A stretch of 39,329 nt of DNA from Candidatus Electrothrix gigas. Its GTDB lineage: Bacteria > Desulfobacterota > Desulfobulbia > Desulfobulbales > Desulfobulbaceae. The notes beneath the pieces were generated by a model that was not told the DNA's origin, did not search any database, and saw only the letters and a program-made list of their open reading frames with translations. The stretch spans positions 1 to 39,329 of the forward strand of contig QYLO01000029.1 of NCBI GenBank assembly GCA_022766165.1, written 5' to 3'. This document shows positions 9,744-18,024 of this stretch, piece after piece (the stretch's first letter is position 1; each line of letters begins with the position of its first letter). Position numbers and translations under genes: made by a program.

Positions 9744-10841
9744 ATGTACAAATTGCTTGCAAATCGTTATATTATCCCCGTTATCTTGTCGGTCTTGCCG
9801 GTCTTGTTGGCGTTTGTTTTTCTACAACAGCCTGTTTCAGCAACAACCCAACAGGGAGAATTCCCTGAGAAAGCTAAGGAACAAAAAATGCACGACGGAT
9901 TGTACGCAAAAATAACAACAGATAAGGGCGATATCCTTCTTAATCTGTATTACGATAAAACACCGCTCACGGTTATCAACTTTGTGGGTCTGGCCGAGGG
10001 AACCCTGATCTATGGTGGTGCAACTAGGCCCACAGGAATCCATTTCTATGACGGCTTAAAGTTTCACAGAGTTATTAAAGACTTTATGATTCAGGGTGGT
10101 TGCCCGCTTGGCACTGGAACTGGAGGCCCAGGCTACACCTTTGCCGATGAAATAGACCCGGATCTTCGTTTTACCGGTGCTGGTGTTTTGGCTATGGCGA
10201 ATTCTGGACCGAATACCAACGGTTCCCAATTTTTTATTACCCATGTTGCTACCCCGCATCTGAACGGCAAACACACCATCTTTGGTCATGTGGTAGAAGG
10301 ACAGGATGTCGTTGACAGCATTGCTCAAAATGATGTAATCAAAAGCGTGGAGATTATCCGGGTTGGCAACAAAGCAAAAGAATTTATAACCGACCAAGAA
10401 GCCTTTGATCGGATGCAAGAAAAGATGAGTAGAAAACAAGGTCATACTGCTGAAAAAGAAAAACAAGCAACCATTAAAATGATTAAGCAGAAATGGCCTG
10501 ATGTGCATTTCAGCCATTCCGGTCTCTACTGGGTTGTGAACAAGGAAGGTGCAGGAAAGAAGCCAGCAAAGGGAACTATGATCAGCGTTGATTACTCTGG
10601 TCGGCTCCTGTCCAACGGAAAACAATTTGACAGCTCCTATGATCGCGGCAAGCCTCTCCAGTTTGAAGTTGGGATTGGACGAGTGATTAAAGGCTGGGAC
10701 CAGGCTCTCTCCAATATGCGAAAAGGGGAGAAGCGTACTTTAATCATACCGCCGGAACTGGCCTATGGATCGCGAGGAGCAGGTGGGGTTATTCCCCCTG
10801 ATGCTTGGTTAGTCTTTGATGTAGAACTTGTTGATTTCTAA
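9744..10841 (+). CDS. Secreted cyclophilin-FKBP fusion peptidyl-prolyl isomerase
   Basis: 365 residues with good GGAGG upstream of ATG. Residues 1-33 form a signal peptide or N-terminal anchor ([26 protein letters not shown]). Residues about 52-205 are a cyclophilin: [27 protein letters not shown] and [14 protein letters not shown] carry the usual Arg, Phe, Gln and His active-site residues. A charged linker (about 205-260) leads to a complete FKBP domain (about 265-365): [56 protein letters not shown]. Both isomerase families in one periplasmic or membrane-tethered polypeptide suggests an envelope foldase. Dual-family immunophilins are known but uncommon. Confidence 0.92.
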   Translation: MYKLLANRYIIPVILSVLPVLLAFVFLQQPVSATTQQGEFPEKAKEQKMHDGLYAKITTDKGDILLNLYYDKTPLTVINFVGLAEGTLIYGGATRPTGIHFYDGLKFHRVIKDFMIQGGCPLGTGTGGPGYTFADEIDPDLRFTGAGVLAMANSGPNTNGSQFFITHVATPHLNGKHTIFGHVVEGQDVVDSIAQNDVIKSVEIIRVGNKAKEFITDQEAFDRMQEKMSRKQGHTAEKEKQATIKMIKQKWPDVHFSHSGLYWVVNKEGAGKKPAKGTMISVDYSGRLLSNGKQFDSSYDRGKPLQFEVGIGRVIKGWDQALSNMRKGEKRTLIIPPELAYGSRGAGGVIPPDAWLVFDVELVDF

Positions 10842-10900
10842 GAAATCTAAAAAATACCCTGTCTTTTCAGGCGGGGTTACTCACGATGAAGGAGTATACC

Positions 10901-11389
10901 ATGCAGGAAGTTCAAACCATTATCACCCCTGTTGACTTTTCCGACAACGCTAACATGATTGCCAGATCAGCAGGATACACCGCTGGTAAATTTGGTGCAG
11001 AACTGCACCTCATCTTTGTTGTCCAAAACTTTGAGGATTATTCCGGCTTCTTTGTTCCGCCGGTCAACCTGCCCAATTTGGAAGAAGAGCTGCTTAAATC
11101 TGCGCAACAGCGGATGGATGAATTTGTTGCAGATAAAAAAGAAGACTTTCTTCAAGCCGGGGTTGGAGCTGTACACAGCAAGGTGTTGACTGGCGACGTA
11201 AGCGAAGAAATTCTCAGCTATGCCGAGGAGATTTCCTGCAATTTGATTATCATGGGAACCCACGGCTATAAAGGGCTTGAGCGCATCATGTTTGGAAGCG
11301 TGGCTGATAAGGTGGTCAAGAACGCCTGCTGTCCGGTCATGACCATCAATCCCTATCGCAAAGCCTGCGAAGAGGCGAACAAATCGTAA
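10901..11389 (+). CDS. Universal stress protein (UspA family)
   Basis: 162 residues from ATG 10901, chosen over an ATG five codons earlier because AAGGAG (10889-10894) sits at ideal spacing before it. The fold signature is clear: an N-terminal IITPVDFSDNA strand-loop, and near the end IIMGTHGYKGLERIMFGSVADKVVKNACCPV, the G-x2-G-x9-G-(S/T) ATP-binding motif of ATP-type Usp proteins. Single-domain, cytoplasmic, normally a dimer. It follows the isomerase gene by about 60 bases and may be cotranscribed. Confidence 0.93.
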   Translation: MQEVQTIITPVDFSDNANMIARSAGYTAGKFGAELHLIFVVQNFEDYSGFFVPPVNLPNLEEELLKSAQQRMDEFVADKKEDFLQAGVGAVHSKVLTGDVSEEILSYAEEISCNLIIMGTHGYKGLERIMFGSVADKVVKNACCPVMTINPYRKACEEANKS

Positions 11390-11401
11390 CGCCCCCTCTT
11401 A

Positions 11402-11437
11402 TAAAAAACAAAAATAGGGGCGATTCACGAATCGCCC
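11402..11437 (-). terminator. Intrinsic terminator of trmFO formed by a REP-like palindrome
   Basis: Perfect 8-bp inverted repeat GGGCGATT/AATCGCCC (11418-11425 and 11430-11437) with a 4-base loop. Read on the minus strand it lies just after the trmFO stop and is followed by CTATTTTTGTTTTTTAT, a typical U-tract. On the plus strand a second pairing CGCCCC/GGGGCG (11390-11395 with 11417-11422) after the usp gene competes for the same bases. A related palindrome occurs at 33735-33756. Confidence 0.75.
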
Positions 11438-11446
11438 TGCTCTCTC

Positions 11447-12790
11447 CTAGTGCATATTCTGTTGTATCTTTCTCTGCCACTCCGCCAGTAAACGCAATGC
11501 CTGCTCTGCCCTGAACTGTCCTCGTTCCCGTTTTCGCATTTTTTTTTGCAACGGCGGAAAAAGGCCAAAGTTAACATTGGACGGCTGAAAATGCTTGGGA
11601 TCTGTTGCTGTGAGATGATGTATTAAGGCACCCAGTGCTGTGGCCGCAGGAGGTGGACTTATCGGTTTTCCTGTGACAAGGCAGGCCGCATTTATCCCGG
11701 CAAGTAAGCCCATAGCCGTGGATTCAACATACCCTTCCACCCCGGAAAGCTGGCCAGCCAGAAAAAGTCCTGGTTGTTTTTTCATCTGCAACGAGGTGTC
11801 CAGCAATGCAGGAGCGCAGATAAAGGTGTTGCGATGAATAGAACCAAGCCGAACAAATTCAGCCTGTTCTAAGCCAGGAATGGTTTGAAAGACCCGCTTT
11901 TGTTCTGCGTAGGTGAGTTTGGTTTGAAATCCCACCAAGTTGTACATGGTCTTGTCTCGATTTTCTGCCCGCAACTGCACAACAGCATGGGCCTTTGCTC
12001 CGGTTATAGGATGCGCCAAGCCAACCGGCTTCATAGGCCCAAAACGAAGGGTTTCCTTGCCCCGTTCGCACATGACCTCAAGAGGCAGACAGCCCTCAAA
12101 ATACTTGGCCTTTTCAAAGGACTTTAATGGCACTGTCTTTGCATTTCCCAAGGCTTCAATAAAATGTTCATACTGCTCTTCGGACAGAGGACAGTTCAGA
12201 TAATCGCCTGGCCCCTCATCATCCCATCGAGATTTTTGATAAATAATATTCATATCCAGAGAATCAGCCGCAACAATCGGGGCAATGGCATCATAAAAGG
12301 CAAGATGCTGTTCACCGGTGAGTTCCAGCAGAGCAGCAGTCATGGCCTCAGAGGTTAAGGGGCCTGTGGCGAGGATAACCGGTGTATTTATCAAAGACGA
12401 TTGCGGAGAGGACAACGGCAAAGTGGTCACCTCCTCCCGAATTAAGTTAATATCAGGATGTTTCTCCACAGCATGAGAGATAAACGCAGAAAACTCCTGC
12501 CGATCAACAGCCAAAGCTGAACCTGCTGGCACAGCAGTGGCCTCTGCGGCCCGCATGATCAACGAATCAAAACGTCGCATCTCCTCTTTGAGCAGACCAA
12601 CCGCAGAATCTGGGGCATTGGAACGCAACGAGTTAGAACAGACCAGTTCAGCCAACAAGTCTGATGCATGGGCTGGGCTAAAACGATGTGGTTTCATCTC
12701 ATAAAGTTCTACAGAACAGCCACGCTCTGCGGCCTGCCAAGCTGCTTCACAGCCTGCTAACCCAGCACCGATTATTTGTATTTTTGACAT
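11447..12790 (-). CDS. trmFO: Folate-dependent tRNA (uracil-54-C5)-methyltransferase TrmFO
   Basis: 447 residues. TrmFO makes ribothymidine 54 in the T-loop using methylenetetrahydrofolate and FADH2. Family marks: the N-terminal FAD-binding [21 protein letters not shown], the characteristic [11 protein letters not shown] stretch at about residue 48, [29 protein letters not shown] in the middle, and [24 protein letters not shown] near the C-terminus. The relative GidA (MnmG) is longer and lacks these. Single gene, divergent from coaX across about 200 bases; downstream lies a strong hairpin terminator. Confidence 0.96.
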   Translation of the reverse strand: MSKIQIIGAGLAGCEAAWQAAERGCSVELYEMKPHRFSPAHASDLLAELVCSNSLRSNAPDSAVGLLKEEMRRFDSLIMRAAEATAVPAGSALAVDRQEFSAFISHAVEKHPDINLIREEVTTLPLSSPQSSLINTPVILATGPLTSEAMTAALLELTGEQHLAFYDAIAPIVAADSLDMNIIYQKSRWDDEGPGDYLNCPLSEEQYEHFIEALGNAKTVPLKSFEKAKYFEGCLPLEVMCERGKETLRFGPMKPVGLAHPITGAKAHAVVQLRAENRDKTMYNLVGFQTKLTYAEQKRVFQTIPGLEQAEFVRLGSIHRNTFICAPALLDTSLQMKKQPGLFLAGQLSGVEGYVESTAMGLLAGINAACLVTGKPISPPPAATALGALIHHLTATDPKHFQPSNVNFGLFPPLQKKMRKRERGQFRAEQALRLLAEWQRKIQQNMH

Positions 12791-12997
12791 TGTTAAATAT
12801 ATTGTTTAAGAAATGGAAAGCTCTGCTGAACTTCTGAACCATCAACCAATCATCAACAGGATTTGACAGGAGAAGTATTTTTTGCTAATCATTGCTCATG
12901 ATCTTACATGATCTTAGATCTTAGGGATGTTTTATCAGAGGAGTGTACTCTCACATCAGAACCCAACCTCAACCTAACCATAACCCAACTATACTCT

Positions 12998-13798
12998 ATG
13001 CTTTTCGCTGTTGATGTAGGAAATTCACACACTGTCAGCGGTATATTCTCTGGACAAGAGCTTATGCATCAATGGCGGTTACAATCAGATCGAGATAAAA
13101 CCGCTGATGAACTGGCTATCCGCTATCACTCCCTTTTTCAAATGGAGGGGATCAACAAACAAGACATCACTGCCTGTATTATCTGTTCGGTCGTTCCTCC
13201 CTTGGAAACCAGTTGGCTCAACTTTACAACAAAATATCTCAGCGGTTGCCTTACCCCGCCTCTGGCAGTCTCTCACCAAACAGACACGGGGATGATCATT
13301 CGCACAGAAAGCCCAGCCGAAGTGGGCGCAGATAGAGTTGTCAATGCGGTTGCGGCCTGGAACCGTTTTAAAACAGCCCTGATAGCCATTGACTTTGGCA
13401 CGGCGATTACCTTTGACTGTGTTAGTAAAAGAGGAGAATATCTCGGCGGCACCATTCATCCAGGTATTGGCATCTCGCTTGACGCTCTTGCTGGCAAGAC
13501 CGCAAAACTCCCGCGCATTGATCTGGACAGGAAACCAACTGCGGTCATAGGCGCCAACACTGTTGATGCGATCCGTTCTGGGATGCTCCACGGCTTTGGC
13601 GGCATGATTGACCGCATGACCAGCCTGTTACACAGAGAAATGCAGCAGGACAGTGAAGAGGTGAACATCATTGCCACTGGAGGCATGGCAAAAATAATAG
13701 CTCCATACTGTGTCTCCATCACAACTGTTGATCCGCTCCTGACCTTGACTGGCCTACGCCTTATCCATGAGTTGCATCAGCTTCATCAGCTCAATTAG
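12998..13798 (+). CDS. coaX: Type III pantothenate kinase
   Basis: 266 residues from ATG 12998 (MLFAVDVGNSHTVSGIF). The frame is open 30 codons further upstream, but the extension (ILDLRDVLSEECTLTSEPN) has no family counterpart and no ribosome binding site, so the internal ATG is preferred. CoaX phosphorylates pantothenate, the first step of coenzyme A synthesis, and belongs to the acetate/sugar kinase fold. Visible motifs: phosphate-1 loop DVGNSHT, SVVPP, GADRVVNAVAA and the phosphate-2 loop IDFGTAITFD. The C-terminus ends in a small LHQLHQL repeat. No adjacent CoA gene is seen. Confidence 0.95.
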   Translation: MLFAVDVGNSHTVSGIFSGQELMHQWRLQSDRDKTADELAIRYHSLFQMEGINKQDITACIICSVVPPLETSWLNFTTKYLSGCLTPPLAVSHQTDTGMIIRTESPAEVGADRVVNAVAAWNRFKTALIAIDFGTAITFDCVSKRGEYLGGTIHPGIGISLDALAGKTAKLPRIDLDRKPTAVIGANTVDAIRSGMLHGFGGMIDRMTSLLHREMQQDSEEVNIIATGGMAKIIAPYCVSITTVDPLLTLTGLRLIHELHQLHQLN

Positions 13799-13870
13799 CG
13801 CCGAGCAACCTCTCTTCTCTTACCCTCGTTTTATTCTAGCTTACTGTTTTTCCAATATGGAAGAAACATT

Positions 13871-13898
13871 TTGACATATAGATATTATCTGCTAAAAT
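13871..13898 (+). promoter_or_regulatory. Sigma-70-type promoter of the small membrane protein gene
   Basis: TTGACA at 13871-13876 (consensus -35), a 16-base spacer, and TAAAAT at 13893-13898 (5 of 6 matches to TATAAT). It lies about 110 bases upstream of the ATG at 14007. The predicted start point near 13905 falls at the edge of the Fur-box-like sequence. Confidence 0.7.
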
Positions 13899-13906
13899 AA
13901 CACAAA

Positions 13907-13921
13907 TGATAATAACTATCA
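13907..13921. promoter_or_regulatory. Fur-box-like operator
   Basis: TGATAATAACTATCA matches the 7-1-7 Fur consensus TGATAATNATTATCA with a single mismatch. It begins nine bases after the -10 element, where a bound repressor would block the start of transcription. This predicts iron-repressed expression of the following gene. Deduced from the motif only. Confidence 0.65.
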
Positions 13922-14006
13922 ATATTACCGAATATTTAAAAAACTATATTTCTATGTGAAAAAGTATAAAAAATAATATCTACTCTACAGGCAAGGAGAA
14001 ATCTCT

Positions 14007-14270
14007 ATGGTTATTAACAATAATAAGCATAACAAGCTCAATAAAAAAAAAGAGCAGGGGATATTCAATACTTTTGAGTCATTTTTCTTTGTGACCTTGA
14101 CTTCCTTATCTCTTCTTTTTCTTTTTGTGACCTGCTGGTTTTTTTTGACCGGTGATGAAAATATATTTTTTCACGGAAAAGATATCAACTACCATGACCT
14201 TGATCTCCCCTGCTCCATGCAGAGCGTTCTTCCTGACCAACCCCCGGGTACTGCCCATACTGCCCACTGA
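14007..14270 (+). CDS. Small single-span membrane protein, probably iron-regulated
   Basis: 87 residues with a strong AAGGAGA ribosome binding site (13993-13999) before the ATG. The N-terminal 20 residues are Asn/Lys-rich and basic; residues about 26-48 form one hydrophobic segment rich in Phe and Leu; the C-terminal 38 residues contain Asp/His pairs, one Cys (LDLPCSMQS) and a TAHTAH end. By the positive-inside rule the N-terminus would be cytoplasmic and the tail periplasmic. I recognise no family. The promoter with a Fur-like operator suggests a role in iron or metal homeostasis. It stands alone and is convergent with cooC. Confidence 0.7.
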   Translation: MVINNNKHNKLNKKKEQGIFNTFESFFFVTLTSLSLLFLFVTCWFFLTGDENIFFHGKDINYHDLDLPCSMQSVLPDQPPGTAHTAH

Positions 14271-14309
14271 GTACAAAAAAATTCTGCGGATCTGAGGCTC
14301 TTTTAACTT

Positions 14310-15068
14310 TTAATCCTTTGCCAGAAGTTGTTTTATCAGTTGCTTTGGAACCTCCTCTATGCCCTCTTGAAGGGTTATGATTGGCTGCTCAGTCCGTTCT
14401 GCACGCCGTACGGCCTGAGAGTCTGGAAAAAAAACAAGCGGTCGTTCTCCGAGTTCCTGCTCTAAAAAATTTTTATCATCCTGATCCCGGACCAGGTTGC
14501 CAATAAAACAGACCCGAGGTATTTTCACATCATCGGCCATCTTCTTGATCTTTAAGGCCGTGCGAATACCTGATCTGGATGGAATTGTCACAATCAAAAG
14601 ACAGTCTGCCCCAGCCACAGTCCCCCGGCCCAGATGTTCTACGCCAGCCTCCATGTCCAACAAAACAACCTCATCAGCAGTCAAGAGCATCTTTTTAAGC
14701 ATCTTGCGAAGGACATGATTTTCTGGACAGGCGCAACCGCCCTCTGCTGTCTGCACAGCACCAAGTATCATCAGGCGGATACCGTCCTGCTCCAACATAA
14801 AGTCTCGTAACAGATCGTTGACCTCTGGATTGAGGTTGTAAAAAGGAGAGCCTGCTGTTTTCCCTGCTCGTTCTGCCAGCAAGGCCCCCATTTCTGCAAT
14901 GGGTTTGATCTGCTCTGTATCTTTGATTCCCAAGGTTTCAGCCATGTGCGGACTGGGATCAGCGTCGATTACCAGCACTTTTTGTCCCTGTTTTTGCAGT
15001 TCTCCAGCCAACAGCGCCATGATAGTTGTCTTGCCAACCCCACCTTTGCCACTGATTGCGATTTTCAT
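14310..15068 (-). CDS. cooC: CooC-type nickel-insertion ATPase (CODH maturation)
   Basis: 252 residues with CAGGAG before the ATG. A SIMIBI/MinD-class ATPase: deviant Walker A GKGGVGKTT (residues 7-15), VIDADPSPHMAETLG switch, and VVLLDMEAGVEHLGRGT. Its mark is the C-x-C motif GCACPENHVLRKML with Cys112 and Cys114, at the same positions as the metal-binding, dimer-forming cysteines of CooC1, which matures Ni-containing carbon monoxide dehydrogenase. No CODH/ACS gene is in the window, so the client must lie elsewhere. Divergent from the Bax-inhibitor-like gene. Confidence 0.88.
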   Translation of the reverse strand: MKIAISGKGGVGKTTIMALLAGELQKQGQKVLVIDADPSPHMAETLGIKDTEQIKPIAEMGALLAERAGKTAGSPFYNLNPEVNDLLRDFMLEQDGIRLMILGAVQTAEGGCACPENHVLRKMLKKMLLTADEVVLLDMEAGVEHLGRGTVAGADCLLIVTIPSRSGIRTALKIKKMADDVKIPRVCFIGNLVRDQDDKNFLEQELGERPLVFFPDSQAVRRAERTEQPIITLQEGIEEVPKQLIKQLLAKD

Positions 15069-15214
15069 AGTATTTTCTCCTGAATTTCTTGCCTTGTTTC
15101 AGCGGAGTGGTTACATTAATAAGTAATGGAATAATTGAAGTAGTGTCGATTGCCCCTTCTGAAAAAAGCGCAATACGGCAAAATCCCCTAAAATTTATCA
15201 GGAGACTATACAAT

Positions 15215-15928
15215 ATGGAAACAAAGTATGCGAGTACTACCGCTGTACATGCCAAGGCGCGGCAGGAGGCTTCAACGATTTTTCTAGCAAAGGTTTTTAA
15301 CTGGATGGCCGCAGGATTGGCCCTCACCGGTATTGTGGCGTGGTTTGCCGTTGCCAGTGGGCTGACCCTCTCTATTGCCAGATCACCGCTGTATATTTTC
15401 TTAATTCTTGCTGAATTGGGAATGGTTTTTTATCTTGCCGCACGGGTTGAAAAGATGAAGGCTGCCACAGCCACAGCCCTGTTTATCGGTTATGCTGCCT
15501 TAAACGGACTCACCCTCTCTGTTATTTTTCTCAGATATACTGGCACATCTATAGCAGGTACCTTTATGATCACCGCAGGCATGTTCGGGGCTATGGCAGT
15601 GTACGGCATGGTCACGAAAAGGGATCTTTCTGGCTTGGGATCGTTCCTGTTCATGGGCTTGATTGGCCTTATCCTTGCCTCAGTGGTCAACATGTTCTTA
15701 GGCAGTTCAACCCTGCATCTGGCAATATCTGCTGTGGGCGTACTGGTTTTTGTCGGCCTGACCGCCTATGATGTACAGCGAATTAAAGAAATGGGTGAGC
15801 AGGGAATTATGAGTCAGGGAGAGAGTACTGTACAAAAGGGAGCCATCCTCGGTGCCTTGGCCCTGTACCTTGATTTTATTAATCTGTTTATTATGCTGCT
15901 CTCCCTTTTCGGCGGCGGACGTGACTAA
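15215..15928 (+). CDS. Bax inhibitor-1 / YccA family membrane protein
   Basis: 237 residues from ATG 15215, preceded by AGGAG at 15200-15204; the open frame extends upstream to 15089 but without ribosome binding site or family support. Seven hydrophobic segments (the first starting about residue 25, FNWMAAGLALTGIVAWFAVAS) and the family signatures AALNGLTLSVIF, VGLTAYDVQRIKEM and GALALYLDFINLFIMLLSLFGGGRD are present. Bacterial members include pH-sensitive calcium-leak channels and the FtsH modulator YccA; which role applies here is not shown. Monocistronic, ending at a strong hairpin. Confidence 0.93.
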   Translation: METKYASTTAVHAKARQEASTIFLAKVFNWMAAGLALTGIVAWFAVASGLTLSIARSPLYIFLILAELGMVFYLAARVEKMKAATATALFIGYAALNGLTLSVIFLRYTGTSIAGTFMITAGMFGAMAVYGMVTKRDLSGLGSFLFMGLIGLILASVVNMFLGSSTLHLAISAVGVLVFVGLTAYDVQRIKEMGEQGIMSQGESTVQKGAILGALALYLDFINLFIMLLSLFGGGRD

Positions 15929-15974
15929 CCTTCTGAAACTTCTGTCGTAACAAAGAAACAGGTAACAGGCACAC

Positions 15975-16020
15975 AAAAGGCCGGGGCAACGACTAACGAC
16001 TGCTCTGGCCTTTTTATTTT
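15975..16020 (+). terminator. Rho-independent terminator of the Bax-inhibitor-like gene
   Basis: AAAAGGCC (15975-15982) pairs with GGCCTTTT (16007-16014), and the inner GGGCA pairs with TGCTC, followed by TTTTTATTTT. The T-tract overlaps the last codons and stop of the convergent cbiH gene; the minus-strand reading also gives an A/T-flanked stem, so it may work both ways. Confidence 0.8.
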
Positions 16021-16844
16021 ACTCCTCTTCTGCCGTTTCTATCCGCTGCTTTTTTCCCAGCAAGGCCATACTTGGCCGAATATCCACGTGGCGTAACCAT
16101 CTTCTCGCCAAAGACAAAGGTTGCTGAATTCCCGATAATCACCGTGGTCTGCATCCCGATTTCCTGATCCAGCATTTTTTCCAAGGTGGTCAGGCACACC
16201 GATTCATGCTCACGACTGGCGCCCGAGACAATGCCCACTGGCGTTTTTGGATTGCGTTGTTTTAGCATAATTTCTTGCGCCCGAACAATCTGCTCAGTAC
16301 GCTTTTTTGATTTTGGATTATAGATCACCGTGACAAAATCCGCCATTGCTGCTGCCTCAAGACGCCTTTCAATCAGGTCCCAAGGCGTCATCAGATCAGA
16401 AAGACTGATGGCGGCAAAGTCATGCATCAGGGGCGCACCAAGGACGGCAGCGCAGGCATTCAAAGCGGCAATACCAGGAATAATTTCAATGGTACTGGTG
16501 CTGCCTGTATCGCATACCAGTTCATAAACAAGGCCAGCCATTGCGTAGATGCCAGGATCGCCGCCGCAGACCAAGGCAACCTTTTTGCCGCTATCAGCCA
16601 GTTCCAAGGCCCGACGGCAACGGTCAATTTCCTGCATCATAGCTGAGGAAAGTATCTCCTGTTCTGGCGAAAGAAAATGGCGAATCAGCTCAAGATAGGT
16701 TGTGTATCCCACCACGACCTGAGCCTGTGTAAGAGCCTGCTGCGCTCTCGGAGTGATCAGATCTTCAGCACCTGGCCCTGTGCCTACCACGGTGAGGGTT
16801 CCGGTTCCTTGCTGCGAATTTTTAATATTTTCTGATAAGGTCAT
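16014..16844 (-). CDS. cbiH: Precorrin-3B / cobalt-factor III C17-methyltransferase
   Basis: 276 residues. It transfers a methyl group from S-adenosylmethionine to C17 with ring contraction in cobalamin (or other corrinoid) synthesis. The tetrapyrrole methylase fold is plain: LTVVGTGPGAEDLITPRAQQAL, VVVGYTTYLELI, VALVCGGDPGIYAMAGLVYEL, IIPGIAALNACAAVLGAPLMHDFAAISLSDLMTPW (the last typical of the CobJ/CbiH group), and TVIYNPKSKKRTEQI. In an anaerobe the oxygen-independent CbiH reaction on cobalt-factor III is the more likely one. Last gene of the ktrB-ktrA-aroK-ubiX-cbiH run; no other cobalamin gene is nearby. Confidence 0.93.
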   Translation of the reverse strand: MTLSENIKNSQQGTGTLTVVGTGPGAEDLITPRAQQALTQAQVVVGYTTYLELIRHFLSPEQEILSSAMMQEIDRCRRALELADSGKKVALVCGGDPGIYAMAGLVYELVCDTGSTSTIEIIPGIAALNACAAVLGAPLMHDFAAISLSDLMTPWDLIERRLEAAAMADFVTVIYNPKSKKRTEQIVRAQEIMLKQRNPKTPVGIVSGASREHESVCLTTLEKMLDQEIGMQTTVIIGNSATFVFGEKMVTPRGYSAKYGLAGKKAADRNGRRGVK

Positions 16845-16903
16845 AAAAAACCGTTTGTTGTTCTAAAAAAATAATGAGGAAGCTGTCTGATACAGGGTGG
16901 TTA

Positions 16904-17488
16904 TCAAGAAATACCCTGCCAGCGAGGCAGTTTGTGCAGGTGCAGACCAACTTGGTCACATATACGTCCGGCAAATTGGCGGGCCATTGTCGCAAGATCA
17001 GCAGGATGAAGATAAAAAGAGGGCATGGGCGGACAGATGATTGCGCCGGCATCATGCAGTGCCAGCATGTTGTTGAGATGCGTACGATTGAGCGGCGTTT
17101 CCCGAACAGCAAGAAGTAAAGGACGACGCTCCTTCAGGGTAACATCCGCTGCCCGATGGATCAGATTTCCCGAAAATCCACTGGCAACTGCTCCCAGCGT
17201 ACCAACCGTACAGGGTAAGATAATCATGGCATCGTAACGGGCTGAACCCGAGGCTGGAGGGGCGGTAAAATCAGCCACTGCAAACCAGCGGTTAATATTG
17301 GGCAGATCTTCCGGGACCATGTCCTGTTCCAATCCAAGAACTTTGCTGCCAGCAGCAGAGATAATGGCATCCACTGCCACGTTTTGATCAGCCAGCAGAT
17401 CAAGGAGAGCCGTCACATAGAGCATACCAGTGGCCCCGGTTATGGCAAGAATGATGCGTTGCGTTTGTTCATTCATAGTACTTCCCAT
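16904..17488 (-). CDS. ubiX: Flavin prenyltransferase UbiX
   Basis: 194 residues (190 if the ATG four codons in, at 17476, is used; GGGAAG precedes that one and AGGAG the first). UbiX joins dimethylallyl phosphate to FMN, making the prenyl-FMN cofactor of UbiD-type decarboxylases. Visible: IILAITGATGMLYVTALLDLL (FMN-binding start), DAMIILPCTVGTLGAVASGFSGNLIHRAADVTLKERRPLLLAVRETPLN, and HDAGAIICPPMPSFY. In anaerobes the partner may act in quinone synthesis or aromatic decarboxylation; no ubiD is in the window. Thirteen bases downstream of aroK. Confidence 0.94.
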   Translation of the reverse strand: MGSTMNEQTQRIILAITGATGMLYVTALLDLLADQNVAVDAIISAAGSKVLGLEQDMVPEDLPNINRWFAVADFTAPPASGSARYDAMIILPCTVGTLGAVASGFSGNLIHRAADVTLKERRPLLLAVRETPLNRTHLNNMLALHDAGAIICPPMPSFYLHPADLATMARQFAGRICDQVGLHLHKLPRWQGIS

Positions 17489-17501
17489 CTCTCCTGCGTG
17501 A

Positions 17502-18023
17502 TCATATCACGTTATTTTTTCTCAACTCAGCAATACTCTTGGCACAAACCGCTTCTTGTGTCTGTCCTGTACTGTTGATGATGATGTCTGCATATTTCCT
17601 GTATAACGGAAGCCGCTCATTGAATAGTTGGGAAAAAGTCTGCCCCGGTTGTCTGACAAGACCCCGCATACTCAAATTATGTATTCTTGCCTCCAAGGTC
17701 GCCTGGTCTGCATCAAGAAAAAGAGTAATACCATCTGATGCAAGATGTGTCATGCCCTGTTCGCTGTAAACAGCACTGCCCCCAGTGGCAATGACATAAC
17801 TTTGCAGGCTGAGGTTGAGCAAAACCTCTTCTTCAAGAATTCGGAGGCCAGCCTGTCCCTCTGTATTCACAATATCCTGCAATGCCCGCCCCTGTGATTC
17901 CTGAATAACGAGATCTGTATCCAAGAAGTTGCGGGATATTTTACTGGCAAGGAGGACACCAACTGTACTCTTGCCTGCGCCTGGCATCCCGATCAGGATA
18001 ATATTTGAACTTTTTTCTCGCAT
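17502..18023 (-). CDS. aroK: Shikimate kinase
   Basis: 173 residues from ATG at 18023, one base after the ktrA stop, so translation is likely coupled; an upstream TTG at 18035 would overlap ktrA. Shikimate kinase phosphorylates shikimate in the chorismate pathway. Seen: Walker A GMPGAGKST (residues 11-19), FLDTDLVIQ with the substrate-binding Asp, a GGSAVYS glycine-rich loop, and RLPLYRKYADIII with the lid/adenine-side Arg and Tyr. Its place behind a potassium-channel pair is an odd but tightly packed arrangement. Confidence 0.93.
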   Translation of the reverse strand: MREKSSNIILIGMPGAGKSTVGVLLASKISRNFLDTDLVIQESQGRALQDIVNTEGQAGLRILEEEVLLNLSLQSYVIATGGSAVYSEQGMTHLASDGITLFLDADQATLEARIHNLSMRGLVRQPGQTFSQLFNERLPLYRKYADIIINSTGQTQEAVCAKSIAELRKNNVI

Positions 18024-18024
18024 A

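Noticed and set aside
9536..9868. 110-residue open frame overlapping the start of the cyclophilin-FKBP gene
   Set aside because: It covers the ribosome binding site and signal peptide of a certain gene, in another frame, and has no recognisable composition or start signal.
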